From positions 9,379,332 to 9,443,331 of the forward strand of contig CM064681.1 of the NCBI GenBank assembly GCA_032717465.1: 64,000 nucleotides of DNA. Direction: 5' to 3'. Positions 10,690 to 23,351 of this stretch are shown here, one piece after another (position 1 is the first letter of the stretch; the number at the start of each line of letters is the position of its first letter). A model generated the notes under the pieces. The model had not been told where the DNA came from, made no database searches, and saw only the letters and a list, made by a program, of their open reading frames with translations. Both the position numbers and the translations under genes were made by a program. The DNA is from Coenobita brevimanus (taxonomy: Eukaryota > Arthropoda > Malacostraca > Decapoda > Coenobitidae).

Positions 10690-11300
10690 GTCTCACGCCT
10701 CGCCCCACCACACGCAAGGTAGGGCGGGGAGGGGCGGAATAGGAGTAGGGAGGGGGGATAGGAAGAATGGCGGGTGATAAGGAAGAAGAGAGAAAAAGAG
10801 GGAGAAAAAGAGAGTAAAGAGTAGGAAAGAGTGACGATGGGGAAGACAGGGGAAACTGGGAGTAGGAAAGAACGGGGAGTCAAAATATGTGGTCCTGACG
10901 ATAACATGAGGAAGTACAGATCAAACAGTAAGGAGAGGAAGGAGTAAAGGCGAGGCGGAAGAGGGTAGAGTTTTAGAAAGGGACGAAAAATGGGAAGGAG
11001 AATGAAGAACGAGAGAAGAAGAACATAGAGGAGGGACAGAGAGGAAGGAACAAAAGGCAGATAAGTAATGGATGATGGACAGGGGATAAGACAGCAGCGA
11101 TAAAGAAGGAAAAGAGGGTTAGAATATACCATGATGGAAAGACTCGGGAAGGAGAATGAAGAAAGAGAGGTAGAGGTGAATAGAAAGAAAGTGATGGATA
11201 GGGTGGAAAAAAGGACAGAGCAGTGGTGGAAGAGGGAAGGAGAATAAAAGAGTGGTGAAAGAGGAGAAAATGAATGCTTGAATATGCTGAGAGGGCAAGA
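10690..11300 (+). repeat. Purine-rich tract
   Basis: A/G-rich plus strand (GGAGAAAAAGAGAGTAAAG and similar). The 200-residue minus-strand frame at 10530-11132 is Ser/Leu/Pro/Phe-rich and attributable to composition. A GC-rich patch at 10560-10720 (GGGCAGGGCAGAGCAGGGC) precedes it. Confidence 0.75.
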
Positions 11301-11573
11301 GTGTAGTACTAATAATGGGGGTGAAAAAGTGAAGGTATACTGTTATAAAACTGTGTGGGTGGAGTGCTGAGAGGAGAAAACAAGGATTAGAAAATGATCA
11401 AAGTGACTGTTAAGAAGAGACAGGGCATATGAGAATGATAAAACACATACAGGGCTGAGGGACTGGCTAATGATGGAGGACTGGGGATAAAAAGGTGGAG
11501 GAAGGGATAAGAAGGATGATGCGAGCATAGGAAAAACAGCAGAGAAGCTGGTAAAATTAAATTTCGATAATAT

Positions 11574-11574
<1 letters not shown>

Positions 11575-11625
<51 letters not shown>
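11575..11625. repeat. (AC)n microsatellite
   Basis: About 25 perfect AC units, ending at ACACCATCAC. Confidence 0.97.
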
Positions 11626-11950
11626 ATCACTGCAGGTTGTCGAGTGCTGATTACTGTTTTTTCATTTACATCTCTTCAAAAGCCATCTTACTTCATCTTA
11701 TATAACATCAAGTGACGGTATACCAAGCATGTAAGACAAAAGAGGTCATTATACTCAAAGGGTATACTCAGACTGCTTCTAACCTCTTCACTGCGAAAGG
11801 TCAAAGCCAAACCAGGTCATATTACTGCAGTGTGAATAAATTGCAACCCAATGGCATTATACTGAAGGAGATTATCGGGGGAGTGCGTGTACGTTCATCA
11901 GTATAGACATATAAATAAACCGCACTGGTAAATATCGGTAAAAGTCGAGA

Positions 11951-11990
<40 letters not shown>

Positions 11991-12480
11991 GCAAGGGTGG
12001 TGTGTCGTGGGGAAAAGAGGTCGTTAATGTGTAGGGAAGAAATATCTGGAGGTCCGTCAGTAGAGACCACCCCTCGCAGGATGTGGTGTCAGACAACAGA
12101 AGAAAAAAAAGATTATTAGACAATGCGAGTCAGTTTACAAGTTAACATAATAAATATACAGCAGAATAAGATATAAACAAACGAGGAGGCTCATTCCCTC
12201 TTATGCTTTAAACCGTGAGAGTAAGAAAAAAGATGTGCTGAATCCTCCCCTATCAACACCGATATAAACAGAAGATAGACAGCTCTGCGAGATGTGGGTA
12301 GAAGAAGAGCCCATTTCCCCTCTCTACCTCCCAGTCTCCACATGCATATAAATATACTTCAGTGCGGATGTGGGCAAAAGATGAGACCAATTCCCCCTCA
12401 CACACATCACCCTGGGAGAGAGCAAACACACACACAGCCACGGTCACCACCCATTAAGCTTACATGAGCCTAACTGCCTA
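11626..12480. other. Unassigned intergenic DNA with a (GA)n run
   Basis: A perfect GA run lies at 11955-11988. Two similar phrases (GACAGCTCTGCGAGATGTGG and TACTTCAGTGCGGATGTGGG, near 12280 and 12356) suggest a local ~75-bp duplication. No gene is recognisable. Confidence 0.55.
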
Positions 12481-12482
12481 AG

Positions 12483-12955
12483 TGTGCCTCTCCCTACTCT
12501 CCCTCCCTCCCTATCATCAACCTCTCCCACCCTTTCTATTTTCTACCATCCTTTCCCTTCCTTCCTCCCTCTCTCTCCCCCTTCCTTCCTTCAGTCTTCC
12601 TTTACCTGCTTTTCTTTCTCCCTTCTCGCCTTTCCCATCCTTTATCTTACATGGACCTAACAGATTAATTGTGACCGTCTTCTTCCTTCCTAACCATCCA
12701 CACTTTCCCACTCTTCCCTTTCCGCACTTTCCTTCTTTCTTTCTACCTTACCTCCTTTTTCTCTCCCGTCCTTCTTTTTGTCACCCTTTCACCCTTGTTC
12801 TTCCTCTTCCCTTATCTAATTTCTCCATCGTTACCTTCCTTACTTTTTTTCTTCACTCTTTTCTCTCACCCTTCCTTCCTTTCCTGTCTTCTCTCTCCTC
12901 TTTTCTCTTTCCCTAACCTCGCCCCTCTCTCTCGCTCTCTCTCTCTCTCTCTTCT
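12483..12955 (+). repeat. Pyrimidine-rich tract ending in (CT)n
   Basis: CT-rich plus strand (CTTTCCCTTCCTTCCTCCC), finishing in a CT microsatellite at about 12925-12952. Its 144-residue frame is low complexity. Confidence 0.85.
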
Positions 12956-13079
12956 ACCCGACATGACAGCTGTGACTCTTCTAAGACAGCCACTTTCATG
13001 ATCTCTAAATTTACTATCAGTTTCTATTTCCCTCTTCATGTTTTTTTTTTATTTTCCATATTGTAAGTGTTAATACTAG

Positions 13080-13321
13080 ACATATTACTACTGCAGCTAC
13101 GATCACTACTATAACTACTGCTACCACCACCAAAACCACTAATACTACTGCTGCTACTATCACTACTACCACTGCCACGACCTCCACTACAACTACTACT
13201 ACTGCCACTACTTCAGCTACTACTACTACTACTGCTGCTACTACCACTACTCCTACTCCTATTACTGCTGCTGCTGCTGCTGCTACTGGAATCATCACTA
13301 TTATACATGTACGACTATAAC

Positions 13322-13352
<31 letters not shown>
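13080..13352. repeat. Imperfect trinucleotide block (ACT/TGC) and (TTA)n
   Basis: Interrupted ACT/ACC/GCT triplets run from about 13080 to 13290. After a short gap, about ten perfect TTA units follow (13322-13352). The minus-strand frame over it is almost only Val, Ala and Ile, as expected from triplet repeats. Confidence 0.9.
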
Positions 13353-14295
13353 CCTCCCGTACCCCTCTTAATATCCCCCTTCTTTCCTTTCTAACCCATT
13401 CCATCCTCCTTTTCCCTCTCCTCCCTCCAGAACTTCGTCTTCCTCTTCTGTTCCTCTTTCCCTAACCCCATTCTTCCTCCCATATTGTCTCCCTCCTCCT
13501 CCATCTCTCCCCATCCCCAGTAACCCTATCCTTCTTCCCTCCCCTCATCCTGTCCCCCTCCCTAACTCCATCTTTCCTTCCTCCCTACCTTTCTTCTTCC
13601 TCAGCACTCCTCTCTCCTTCCCTAATCCCACCCTTTTCTTACACTGCGAACCGTCTTGCTTTACTCTCATCTTCAGCTAACGAAATTAGAAATCATTGTT
13701 ACGCTCACTGTCTTCTCTATAACAAGACAGCATCGAAAGGACCATTACATCCGTGGCTGATTGCGTTCCTTTATACTCCCTTCTATTCCTGTTTCCTTCC
13801 TTAACCCCATCTTTCATTCCCCTACTCTCTCCTTGATCTCTTTCTTCCTTCCAGCCTGCCTCTTCACTTACCACCTTTCCTTCAGCTCTCCCCTATCTGC
13901 TTAACTCCATCCTTCCGTCCCCTCCCCAGTCCATCCTTCACCACCTCTCCACCACCCTCCCCAGTCCCCAACCATTCCCCGCCTCTCGTCACCCCCAACT
14001 CTTCCCCTTCCTTTCACCCCAATTCTCCCCCCTTCCCAGTTCATACTATCCCTCTCCTTGCCTCCTTTATCCTTCAACACTCTACCATCCTCCATACAAC
14101 CACTCTTGTGTTCCCTCCCTCCCTAACCCCATTCTTCCATTTTTCCTCTTCCTGCCTCTTTTCTAACTTACATTCATCCACCCTCTTGCCTTCGTGCTAT
14201 CCCTCTTTACTCCCTCTTTCCCACCGTCTGATCTTTCCCCTCTAACCTCTTCCTGTCATTCCCCCTACCTCCCTACCCCCTTCCTTCCCTTTTTT
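13353..14295 (+). repeat. Pyrimidine-rich tract with recurring phrase
   Basis: CT-rich plus strand in which CTTCCCTAACCCCATTCTTC-like phrases recur (about 13466, 13558, 13617, 13796, 13900 and 14116), so it is a degenerate minisatellite. A shorter C-run patch (CCTCCCCCCCCCTTCCCC) lies at 14480-14510. Confidence 0.75.
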
Positions 14296-14608
14296 ATCTC
14301 TTTTTTAATAGGGTGGTTAGTCACAAAAGAAGAGGTCTGGTCATGAAAATGGTGAGTGAAACAGGAAACAGTAGTATAGCTGCATGGCGTGGGAGACTTT
14401 TTGTTGTTGTTGCTGGTGTTTCTTCCGTCTCTCTTCTTCCTCCCCTCCCCCCCAACTCTAACCATCCCTCCCCCTCCCCTCCTGCCTCCCCCCCCCTTCC
14501 CCAGCTCCCCCTCCCCTTCAATCAAGCGATGATGTGCGACTCATACATGATGGAGGGAGTGGAAGGTCGCCGGATGATAAGGGGAAGAAGGGGTGGAGAT
14601 GACCTTTA

Positions 14609-14786
<178 letters not shown>

Positions 14787-14813
14787 CGGCATTGTGTGAA
14801 ACAAAGTTAATTT

Positions 14814-15265
14814 AAAGAATGCTTAGGTATTCTATAATGTCTAGCTTTTTTTTTTTGGCAAAGTATAACATACAACAGGGGATTAGGCTGGGATTTTCTA
14901 GGTAAAGTTTAAGTTATGTTAGGCTAGGTTAGGTTAGGTTAGGTTAGGTTAATTAAGAAGGCTTTGATGCGATAAGCGTTTATCTAAATTAACCTAACCT
15001 AACCCAGCCTTACTAACCTGGCCTAATCTAGCCTAAACTTAACCGAGGTTATCCCAGCGTATCCGAACCGCAGCCTAGATTAACCTAACGTAAATGAAAC
15101 TACTGATTTTACAGTTTACCTGTTTTCTGCAGTTTGATCGTTTCACACGTTGCCTAGAACAAACTCGGTAATCTACAGGATACCTAGGAGATGTGTACAG
15201 ATGATTTCATTTTATACCAAGTCTTGAAGTTTTAGGCCTTCTATGGAATACCTAGGCATTCTATG
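14814..15265. mobile_element. Foldback (hairpin) element carrying TTAGG runs
   Basis: Outer inverted ends: AGAATGCTTAGGTATTCTAT (about 14817) against ATGGAATACCTAGGCATTCT (about 15243). An inner inverted pair: the left arm GGCTGGGATTTTCTAGGTAA with four perfect TTAGG units at 14929-14948, and the right arm AACCTAACCTAACCCAGCC with ATCTAAATTAACC. The inner arm phrases (GGCTGCGG, GATAATCTAGG, AAGTTTAGG) are shared with the element at 35293-35640. No open frame is present. Confidence 0.65.
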
Positions 15266-15690
15266 CGACAACGGGTTTCCCACTTTGACGGGAACATATA
15301 CACATTGCTCTTCCTTGAAGGTATGAATACACGAACATGCTTGAGATATTTTGTATTTTCTCTGTGGAAATCAGCATATCTATGAATCACGTGTTATTAA
15401 TTAGGTTATTTGCATAAACAGGTGGCCACACATTGGTTTTACGGTGAGTTAATGATCCTGTTATAATCAGCAGCCAAAACAATGAACCCAGAAACCACCA
15501 AAATCAATCATAAACGCGAGAGGAAGCGAGGAGGGGATGGAAGGGCAGGCAGGCAGAAAATGACAAGGGTTGATTACCTGATTGATCCCCTGATTAGCGC
15601 AGGACAGGAAGGGGTTGGTTGGATGAGTGGGTGGGATGATGGGCAGGAGACGTCACATCCGTCACAGCCACTCAGAATACGATCTTGTTA
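15266..15690. other. Unassigned intergenic DNA
   Basis: No recognisable gene or repeat. A short frame at 15482-15745 begins with Lys/Arg-rich sequence but has no identifiable domain. Confidence 0.4.
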
Positions 15691-15719
15691 CGCTCAATTA
15701 CAACAGTTCCCTACATGCG

Positions 15720-16085
15720 TGACTCACGCCCATCAGAACCACTGAAATATGGTTAAGTCCTACATCACACCCATCAGAATCACTCAGTATGGCTATTAGA
15801 ACCAACGGAAATATGGTTTCGTTATATCCATCACAGCCAATTAAGGTTTGGCAGACAGAAATACTCAAAATATGATCTACAGAACCACTCAAAATATGAC
15901 CAACAGAACCAATGATAATATAAGCAACAGAACCTCTCAAAATATTAGCAGCAGAACCACGCATAATATGGACGACGGAACTGTTCAAAAATAAGTAGCA
16001 CAACCAGTCAGGAAATCATTCCCTATCTCTCCACGGCAACTCAAAGTATAGTCCTGTTACGCTCATCATAACAGTTCACAATATG
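15720..16085 (+). repeat. 24-bp minisatellite, left block
   Basis: Units such as CAACAGAACCAATGATAATA plus TAAG are each 24 bp, phased by CAGAACCACTCAAAATATG (clearest 15865-16000). A phrase CTTGTTACGCTCAATTACAA before the array recurs as CCTGTTACGCTCATCATAAC at about 16047. Confidence 0.75.
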
Positions 16086-16480
16086 TATGAAGTAGCAACA
16101 TTTTATGTTTCTTGTGTTACGTGTGGGTGCATTTTTCCCCTTGTTATTCCAATTCCTTTCTCACGAAGTTGAATCTTAGGCTAGGTCATGTCCGTCCTTC
16201 TGCTAATCCGTATATCCGTTCGTCCGTTCCACGCTGTATATGAGAAACCATTTATTGGAATTTTCTCATATTTTGTGTCATTATAAGACCATATTGGAGG
16301 TTTATGCCCGTCTTTTCGAAATTGTGAAAAAATCAAAGATGGCCGACTTATGGCCAATTTTCAATTTTTGAAACTTCAGATTCTTTATATTTCCTTGACT
16401 TTAACAGATACGTTTTCAGGTTGCAACAAAGTAGAATATAGTCTCTCCGGGACTTGAATTCTTAATCACGGCGATGTGAA
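16086..16480. other. Non-repeat block splitting the 24-bp minisatellite
   Basis: About 400 bp unlike the flanking 24-bp units. It contains CCGTTCGTCCGTTCC and AAATCAAAGATGGCCGAC. It may be an insertion into the minisatellite; I could not define target duplications or ends. Confidence 0.4.
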
Positions 16481-16830
16481 CACAAGAATGACTCAGAATT
16501 TGGTCCTATTACTCTCACCAAAGCCACTCAAAAAATAGCCCTTAGAACCATTTAAAATATGACCACAAGAACACTCAATATATGGCCAACAGCCCCACAG
16601 AAAACATGGTTAACAGAATCTTTTTTTTTTTTTTACCCAGTGGCAGCCCCCAAACCAAAATATAGCCTGAAGAATTTAAAAAAAAACAAAATGGCCCTGT
16701 CATATCCACAGACCTGCTCAAAATATGGCTAAGAGAAGAGTAAAAATGACCATCAAAATCTTTCAAAATCCCTCAAATTTAAAGTAAATCCCACCTAACC
16801 ACTCACTACACGTCCATCTGAACCACACAG
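16481..16830 (+). repeat. 24-bp minisatellite, right block
   Basis: The same unit type resumes (CCTTAGAACCATTTAAAATA then TGAC; CAACAGCCCCACAGAAAACA). A T14 run lies at 16621-16634. Units decay towards 16830. Confidence 0.65.
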
Positions 16831-17116
16831 ATTATAACTAACTTTCCTTTCATATAAAAATATACTTTTTAATACAACAATAAACTTCTCTTTAATATAA
16901 AAATAACTATTTAGTGGTGGCCTGACGAATATGAGAAGGCGTCGTCGGAATAAGAGCTAAATATGTAAGCCTGATGGATATTGTGGAATGTCTCTATATT
17001 TTCTTAGACTATTGAAAGTTGTTAGCATCGGTAAAATTCAGCTCACTCTCCCCCCTTTCCCAGCTAGCTCGGTAATGATAATATTAGTCCTTGACGTGGG
17101 CAGCTGGTTAAATGAG

Positions 17117-17117
<1 letters not shown>

Positions 17118-17199
<82 letters not shown>
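17118..17199. repeat. (CA)n microsatellite
   Basis: About 41 perfect CA units. Confidence 0.98.
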
Positions 17200-17200
<1 letters not shown>

Positions 17201-17888
17201 TTGAGATACTGTATAGCGTATGTCCTAATATCTAACATGACTCTAATCAATTCACTCTGCATGATCACCCCCCACCCTTTCCCCTCCATCTGCGCTACAA
17301 CCTGGAAATAAACAGATCCAGGAGTATGAGGATACCTAAGCTCTCACTTCTTACTGGCTGCTTCATGGATACTAATCGTAAGAAAGTGGTGTGGTGTATG
17401 TGACTCTCATTGATTTGCTCATGAAACTGCAAGATCAACTATTTCCAGACCCTCTCCGGATTTTTTTTCTTTAATATATCATAAACCCACTGATAAACAT
17501 AATATGCAAATATATAGCTCCCATTTTTAATATTAAGATGTTTCCCGACCATGAACAAGTTTAGTTAGAAATATTTTTATCATTATTATGGTATTTATTC
17601 ATAATCGTCACACATAGCAGGGTCGGGTGAAATATGGCGTGATGAGGCCGTAGACTTCCAGAGGCCTTCAAACAACACACTTGTAAGGCAGTGGAGGATG
17701 GGAGCTTGTAATCATTGGCTACTCTTGATATATAAGCACAGATTTGGTTAATATTTTTTGCTTACACTGCACATAGCTATCAAGACTTACAAAGGCTACA
17801 AACACTTCACAGGCTGAAGTTTTTTGTGACCTGCATCCATTACATAGGATGGTCATGTGCATTATCCTCAACTGTATATGGTTAACCC

Positions 17889-17955
17889 TGGGATTTGGAC
17901 CTAAGAACTCTGCGACTAAGATCCAGTAGGCGAGTGGAGGTACGCTAAACACCTT
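17889..17955 (-). mobile_element. Possible tRNA-derived SINE head (degenerate)
   Basis: On the minus strand, TAGCGTACCTC (17947-17937) fits the RNA polymerase III A box TRGYNNANNNG at its first seven positions. GGTCCAAATCC (17901-17891) resembles the B box GGTTCGANTCC. Their spacing of about 46 bases suits a tRNA-like unit. I could not draw a full cloverleaf, so this is not called as a functional tRNA. Confidence 0.35.
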
Positions 17956-18064
17956 CCCCCCACCAAGTGCAGCAAGCCTGGGCAGTAATGAGTAAGCAGA
18001 ACACTGTGTACACACCTTCATTAGCCACATCACCCCGAGAATCACATATTTCATTCTTGTTTTC

Positions 18065-18236
18065 TCCGGACGATTTTCCTCAGCTAACAAGGGATCTCGT
18101 ACTGAACGCGTTAATGGAGTTATTTATTCGATCCGTGCAATTCGAATACTTACTTTTTGGGGGGGATCTCGTCCTGAACGCGTTAATGGAGTTTTTATTC
18201 AACCCGCGCAATCTGAATACTCGTGTCTAAAAAAAA
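18065..18236. repeat. Family A fragment with 72-bp tandem duplication
   Basis: After GGACGATTTTCCTCAGCTAA, the block starting GGGATCTCGTACTGAACGCG (18091) repeats at 18163 as GGGATCTCGTCCTGAACGCG. The duplicated part covers the AACGCGTTAATGGAG section that corresponds to the family A spacer. Confidence 0.7.
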
Positions 18237-18291
18237 AATTAAATTGTCTGGTGATACAATGATTTAAATGAGGGACGTCCTTGGCCTGAGG

Positions 18292-18293
<2 letters not shown>

Positions 18294-18334
<41 letters not shown>
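18294..18334. repeat. (CT)n microsatellite
   Basis: About 20 perfect CT units ending in TTTTAGGG. Confidence 0.97.
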
Positions 18335-18339
<5 letters not shown>

Positions 18340-18511
18340 GGGATTTTAAGCATGTGATCGATGGCTATGAGTGTTATATTTTTGGAGGGAGGAAGTATGT
18401 ATATAATTATGCTTTTTTCCAGCTATATTTTAGGCAGCATAACGATGGCCATTGCTGTTATACTACCTTTTTTACTCATTTGTTAAGCCTAGTTGTTGTT
18501 TTCGCAGTTTC

Positions 18512-18513
<2 letters not shown>

Positions 18514-18593
<80 letters not shown>
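18514..18593. repeat. (GA)n microsatellite
   Basis: About 40 perfect GA units. Arg-Glu frames across it are artefacts. Confidence 0.98.
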
Positions 18594-18594
<1 letters not shown>

Positions 18595-18692
18595 ATATTT
18601 AACAGGTGCTTACAGGTTACAGAAAGAAAAAAATGCACACTACTCGAAGCCCTTACCTCAGATAATCTAATTTTATTTTACATCTGACGCTG

Positions 18693-18962
18693 CCTGACGA
18701 TTTTACTCAATTCAAGAGTAAATAAAACCTTCCCATACCCCTTTACTACTAGGGGGTCCTAACCTACTTACAGTGGAGGTTGGAAGAACAGCATAAAAGT
18801 AAAGATCTGGTGGGGCAGAGCCATTAGATAGACTCCATCGTGGTGAAGGGGTTAAGAGAGAATGTGTCTAACCTCTTCACTCTAATGGGTATCTCCTAAC
18901 AGAAGGAAATCGTCTGGCGGTAGCACGTTAGAATGAGCGTCATCGTCTTGAAAGGGTTGAAA
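18693..18962. repeat. Family A repeat, extended copy
   Basis: Begins CCTGACGATTTTACTCAATT. It contains two spacer-like segments (ATACCCCTTTACTACTAGGG and TAACCTCTTCACTCTAATGG) and ends with an inverted arm (AAGGAAATCGTCTGGCGGTA), then GCGTCATCGTCTTGAAAGGG. It reads as two units joined, with an intervening GGTGAAGGGGTTAAG. Confidence 0.7.
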
Positions 18963-19269
18963 AAATAAATTAACGGTGTATTTTCACGATTATTATCATT
19001 TCTGCAGGTTAGTATCCTCATTAACCTAAGCCATCATTTCTACGCTCTACATTTTTTCAAAGTGACAGGCCCAGAAAACAGCCAGCTTTTACTGTTCCTG
19101 TCTCTGTACCGAGTCAATATTAGCCATCTCTCTTTCAAAGCATTTTTCAGACGAGGAATGATTCATATAAACAAACATTTGCCGTATAAACGTTTCTCGT
19201 CTAGAGTAAACTAATCAATCATTTAGGCTCATTACGGATTTGTCCCAGCGTGGCGTGGCGTTCTTCATC

Positions 19270-20060
<791 letters not shown>

Positions 20061-20400
20061 ATTGAGATAGTATTCACCCCGCCGACCTGTCCTCTCCCCG
20101 GTGCTCTTCGATCTCACCGACTATTTTCTCAACCATTCACACTTTTCTTCTTCATCCCCTTTTCATACTTTATTCCTCTCCCTCCTCTCGTCCTCCTTCA
20201 TCATCCACCTCGCCCCAGCACGACCCTCGAGTATTCTTGCAATTACCGCAGTGTTGGTTCTGTCGGCAAATTAAAAATCCTATTTACCAATTTTTCAGCG
20301 CGGTGGCTTTGCAGACATCTCATATATGATTCATGAGTCCGGGGGGATCCTTGCCTCGTCCCTAATGACTGTAAATTATTAATTAATACTCGATGGCACT
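20061..20400. other. Unassigned intergenic DNA
   Basis: Mixed sequence. The section 20255-20400 (AATTAAAAATCC, CAGCGCGGTGGCTTTGC) is not low complexity and has no family match in the window. Confidence 0.4.
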
Positions 20401-21070
20401 TGAAGTAAGGAAAGGAAGGGAGGAGGGGAGGAAGATGGGTAGGAAGGGGGGAGAGATAGGATAGATGAAAGGGTTAGGAGGAGGACGGGGGGAAAGGAGG
20501 AAGGACGATTGATAAGGAAGGCCAGACAGACGAGTGAGAAAGTTCATCAAAGGAGAGGAGTAGAGGATGAAGAAGACGAATAGGAAGAGGGAGAGAGAGA
20601 GGAAAGACGAAAGAGGTAGAATAGGCTGTGAGATGAGGAAGAATGATTGATAGAAAAGGCCAGGCAGATCGGAGAAGGGGTTGATTAAAGAGTTTTACGG
20701 AAAGATGGTTATAAAAGGAAGAAAAGCCAGGAAAACGAATAAAAGGACTGATGAAAGTGATTCGAGGAGGATGGGGGAGCAAGACGAAATGAAAATGAGT
20801 AAAACATGTGCTGGAAAGACAGGTGAAAATGTTGATAAAAGTGGTAAGTGAAAGATGGGAGAAAAGGAGGAAGTAAAATAGGTCAGATCAGAAAAACAGA
20901 TCAAGAGGATGATAAAAAATATATCAAATGAGGATAAAAGAACAGGTGAAGCATATTACAACAACGGCAGACCAGGAAGTGGATGAAAAGGCCAGGGAAG
21001 AAGAGGGGAGGAAGGTATAATGTGAATTGTAAGAGACTGAAGGAGATGCAGAAAGATAATGATATATGAA
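20400..21070 (+). repeat. Purine-rich tract
   Basis: A/G-rich plus strand with a degenerate repeat of about 115-120 bp. The phrase GATTGATAAGGAAGGCCAGA (20508) recurs as GATTGATAGAAAAGGCCAGG (about 20644). The Ser/Phe/Leu minus-strand frames are explained by composition. Confidence 0.7.
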
Positions 21071-21338
21071 AGGCCTTAGCAGATAAGAGACAGAAGGTAT
21101 GTACAGAAGTAAAGCCTATCAATTGCTCAAGGTTCACTAAAGTTGGCAATCATTTTTTCCAAAGCTTCAGTCTTTCACTAAAATACGACTAGCAATTAAT
21201 CAGTGTTATATCGTCTCCATTTGTCCTGCTGGGTGACAAGGAAAAACAGGGGAAATACAAGAAGAGGTGGATGGGCTGAAAATTGAGAGAAAGAGACTGG
21301 GGTGCTGCAAGGAATGAAAAGAAGAAATACTGGATATC

Positions 21339-21461
<123 letters not shown>

Positions 21462-21707
21462 GAACCACATCTAAATTAATTAAAAAAAAAAAAAAACTAA
21501 TCATTTGTGTCTCCAAAGTTTCTGCAGATGCTCAAAGACTTAATGAAGCAGAAAATACAGACGATGATTTAAGAAAGCTCATTTTTCATACGGGTGTGAT
21601 AGCTCCCTCTTCGCTCCAGAGGAATGAAGGGCAGTAACGCAATCTACCCGTAATAGCATCCACACTATGTAGCCCTTATTAATATAGTGTAATTAGTATG
21701 TTGTTCT

Positions 21708-22017
21708 ACTTTCTACTGTTTAATCATACTACATTCATGCGACCACGTATAGATATGTGCAGTGTGCTAGTAGTGTGCGCCCTTTGATCTCGACAATCCA
21801 CTTACGGTGTACGAACTAGTCTAAGATACATAAGAAACACGACGTCAGCTGTTAGTGCTCATAGTACACCATACAGTAGAGAGGTGTCTGCTTCTCATGC
21901 TAGTCCCGCGCGGAACGTCCACTCCACACGCATACAGCACAAGGACAAGTTTATTCTCAACCTTTCTACTGTGTAATCATAAATACATTACATACATGCG
22001 ACCACGCCTACAGATGT
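21708..22017 (+). repeat. ~50-bp direct repeat pair
   Basis: TTTCTACTGTTTAATCATAC (21708) to ATGCGACCACGTATAG recurs as TTTCTACTGTGTAATCATAA (about 21962) to ATGCGACCACGCCTAC. The copies are about 254 bp apart in the same orientation. Confidence 0.75.
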
Positions 22018-22159
22018 AGTTTGTTTAGTAGAATATAGTGCAAAATATTAGTTACAACAGAGTGTACTGTATGGCCGCTCGTCAGGCCTTTAAGGAATCG
22101 CATCACACGAACCATTAGCCCACCTATTCTGCCTCCATCATGCGTTTCAACCCACACCA

Positions 22160-22191
22160 AATTTTTTAATGAGTTCCCCCTCCCACCCTAG

Positions 22192-22257
<66 letters not shown>

Positions 22258-23220
22258 CCTTCTCTTCTCCATTCCTTATCCTCTCCCTCTGCGTTCTTGT
22301 ATATCAACTCCTTTTCACATCGAACTTGCACCATCTCTCTTCCTCTGTATCTCAATCTTTTTGCCTCTTTGTATCTCTTTTACACTTCACTTTAGATACG
22401 CACTCCCCCCCTCATCTCTCGTCCACTCTTCCCTCCTCTCCCAATCTCTCTTTTCTCCTTTTTTCTCTTCATCCCTCCTCTCTATCCTCTCCCAACCATT
22501 CCTCTCTCTCCTCTTCTCCTTCATTTCTCCAGCTCTCCTGATTCATCTTTTCTTCCCTTCTCTTTCCACATCCCTTTTCCCCCCCATTTACTCCAGTTTT
22601 CATCCCCTTTCCCCTCTTTCCTTCTCCCATCTCGCCCCTCTCCTTTTCCTCTTCTTCCGTTCTTCATCGTTCTACATACCCTTGCTCCCCTCCCCATCTC
22701 TTTGCTTTCCTCCTCCTCCCCCCACTCCTTCTTCTTGCACCTCCATTATATCTCCTCTCCTCTCCATTTTACACACACATCCCCTCTCCATTTCTCATCT
22801 TCATCTCCGTTTTCTGTTCACATCTCCCCTTTCCTCTTTCTTCTTTCCTCCCCCCTCCTCTCTCTCTCTACCACTTCTCCCCCCCTCCCCTCCCCATCAT
22901 CCCTCCTCCCTACCTCTCTTCTACCCACCTTTCCTCCACTTCTATTCTCCTCCCCCTCTCTCCTTCACCTGTCCCTCTTTTCTCTCCTGCCGTCCCCTTC
23001 TCTCCCCACCACCCTTCCTCCCCTCCATTATCTCCCCATCAACTCCTCCCTCCCCTCCCCTATACCTCTCTCCTACCCATCTCTCCTCCACTTCTTTTCT
23101 CCCCTTCTCTCCTTCACCCGTCCCTCTTTTCTCACCTCCCAGCCCCCTTCCCTCCCCACCACCCTTCCTCCCCTCCATTATCTCCCCATCACCCCACACC
23201 CCCTCAACTTTACAACCGGA
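22160..23220 (+). repeat. Long pyrimidine-rich tract with (TC)n and a 152-bp duplication
   Basis: A perfect TC run (22195-22254) opens about 1 kb of nearly pure C/T. Inside it, a block starting CCTCCACTTCTATTCTCC at 22933 is repeated from 23085 (CCTCCACTTCTTTTCTCC); both halves end in CCTCCATTATCTCCCCATCA. The 424-residue plus-strand frame is mostly Ser, Pro, Leu and Phe and is not called as a gene. Confidence 0.85.
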
Positions 23221-23351
23221 GCAAAGAACCTGGCCGCAAAGTTCCTCCCACTCTGGAACTCCACGTTACTTTAATTACCTCCCACTTTTTATCGGATCTC
23301 AAGAAAGTTACGTCGCTCCCCCTGATTGCTCGAGACCCCAGGCAGATAGAG

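Noticed and set aside
14929..14948. True telomere or chromosome end
   Set aside because: Only four TTAGG units inside a foldback element, with ordinary DNA on both sides.
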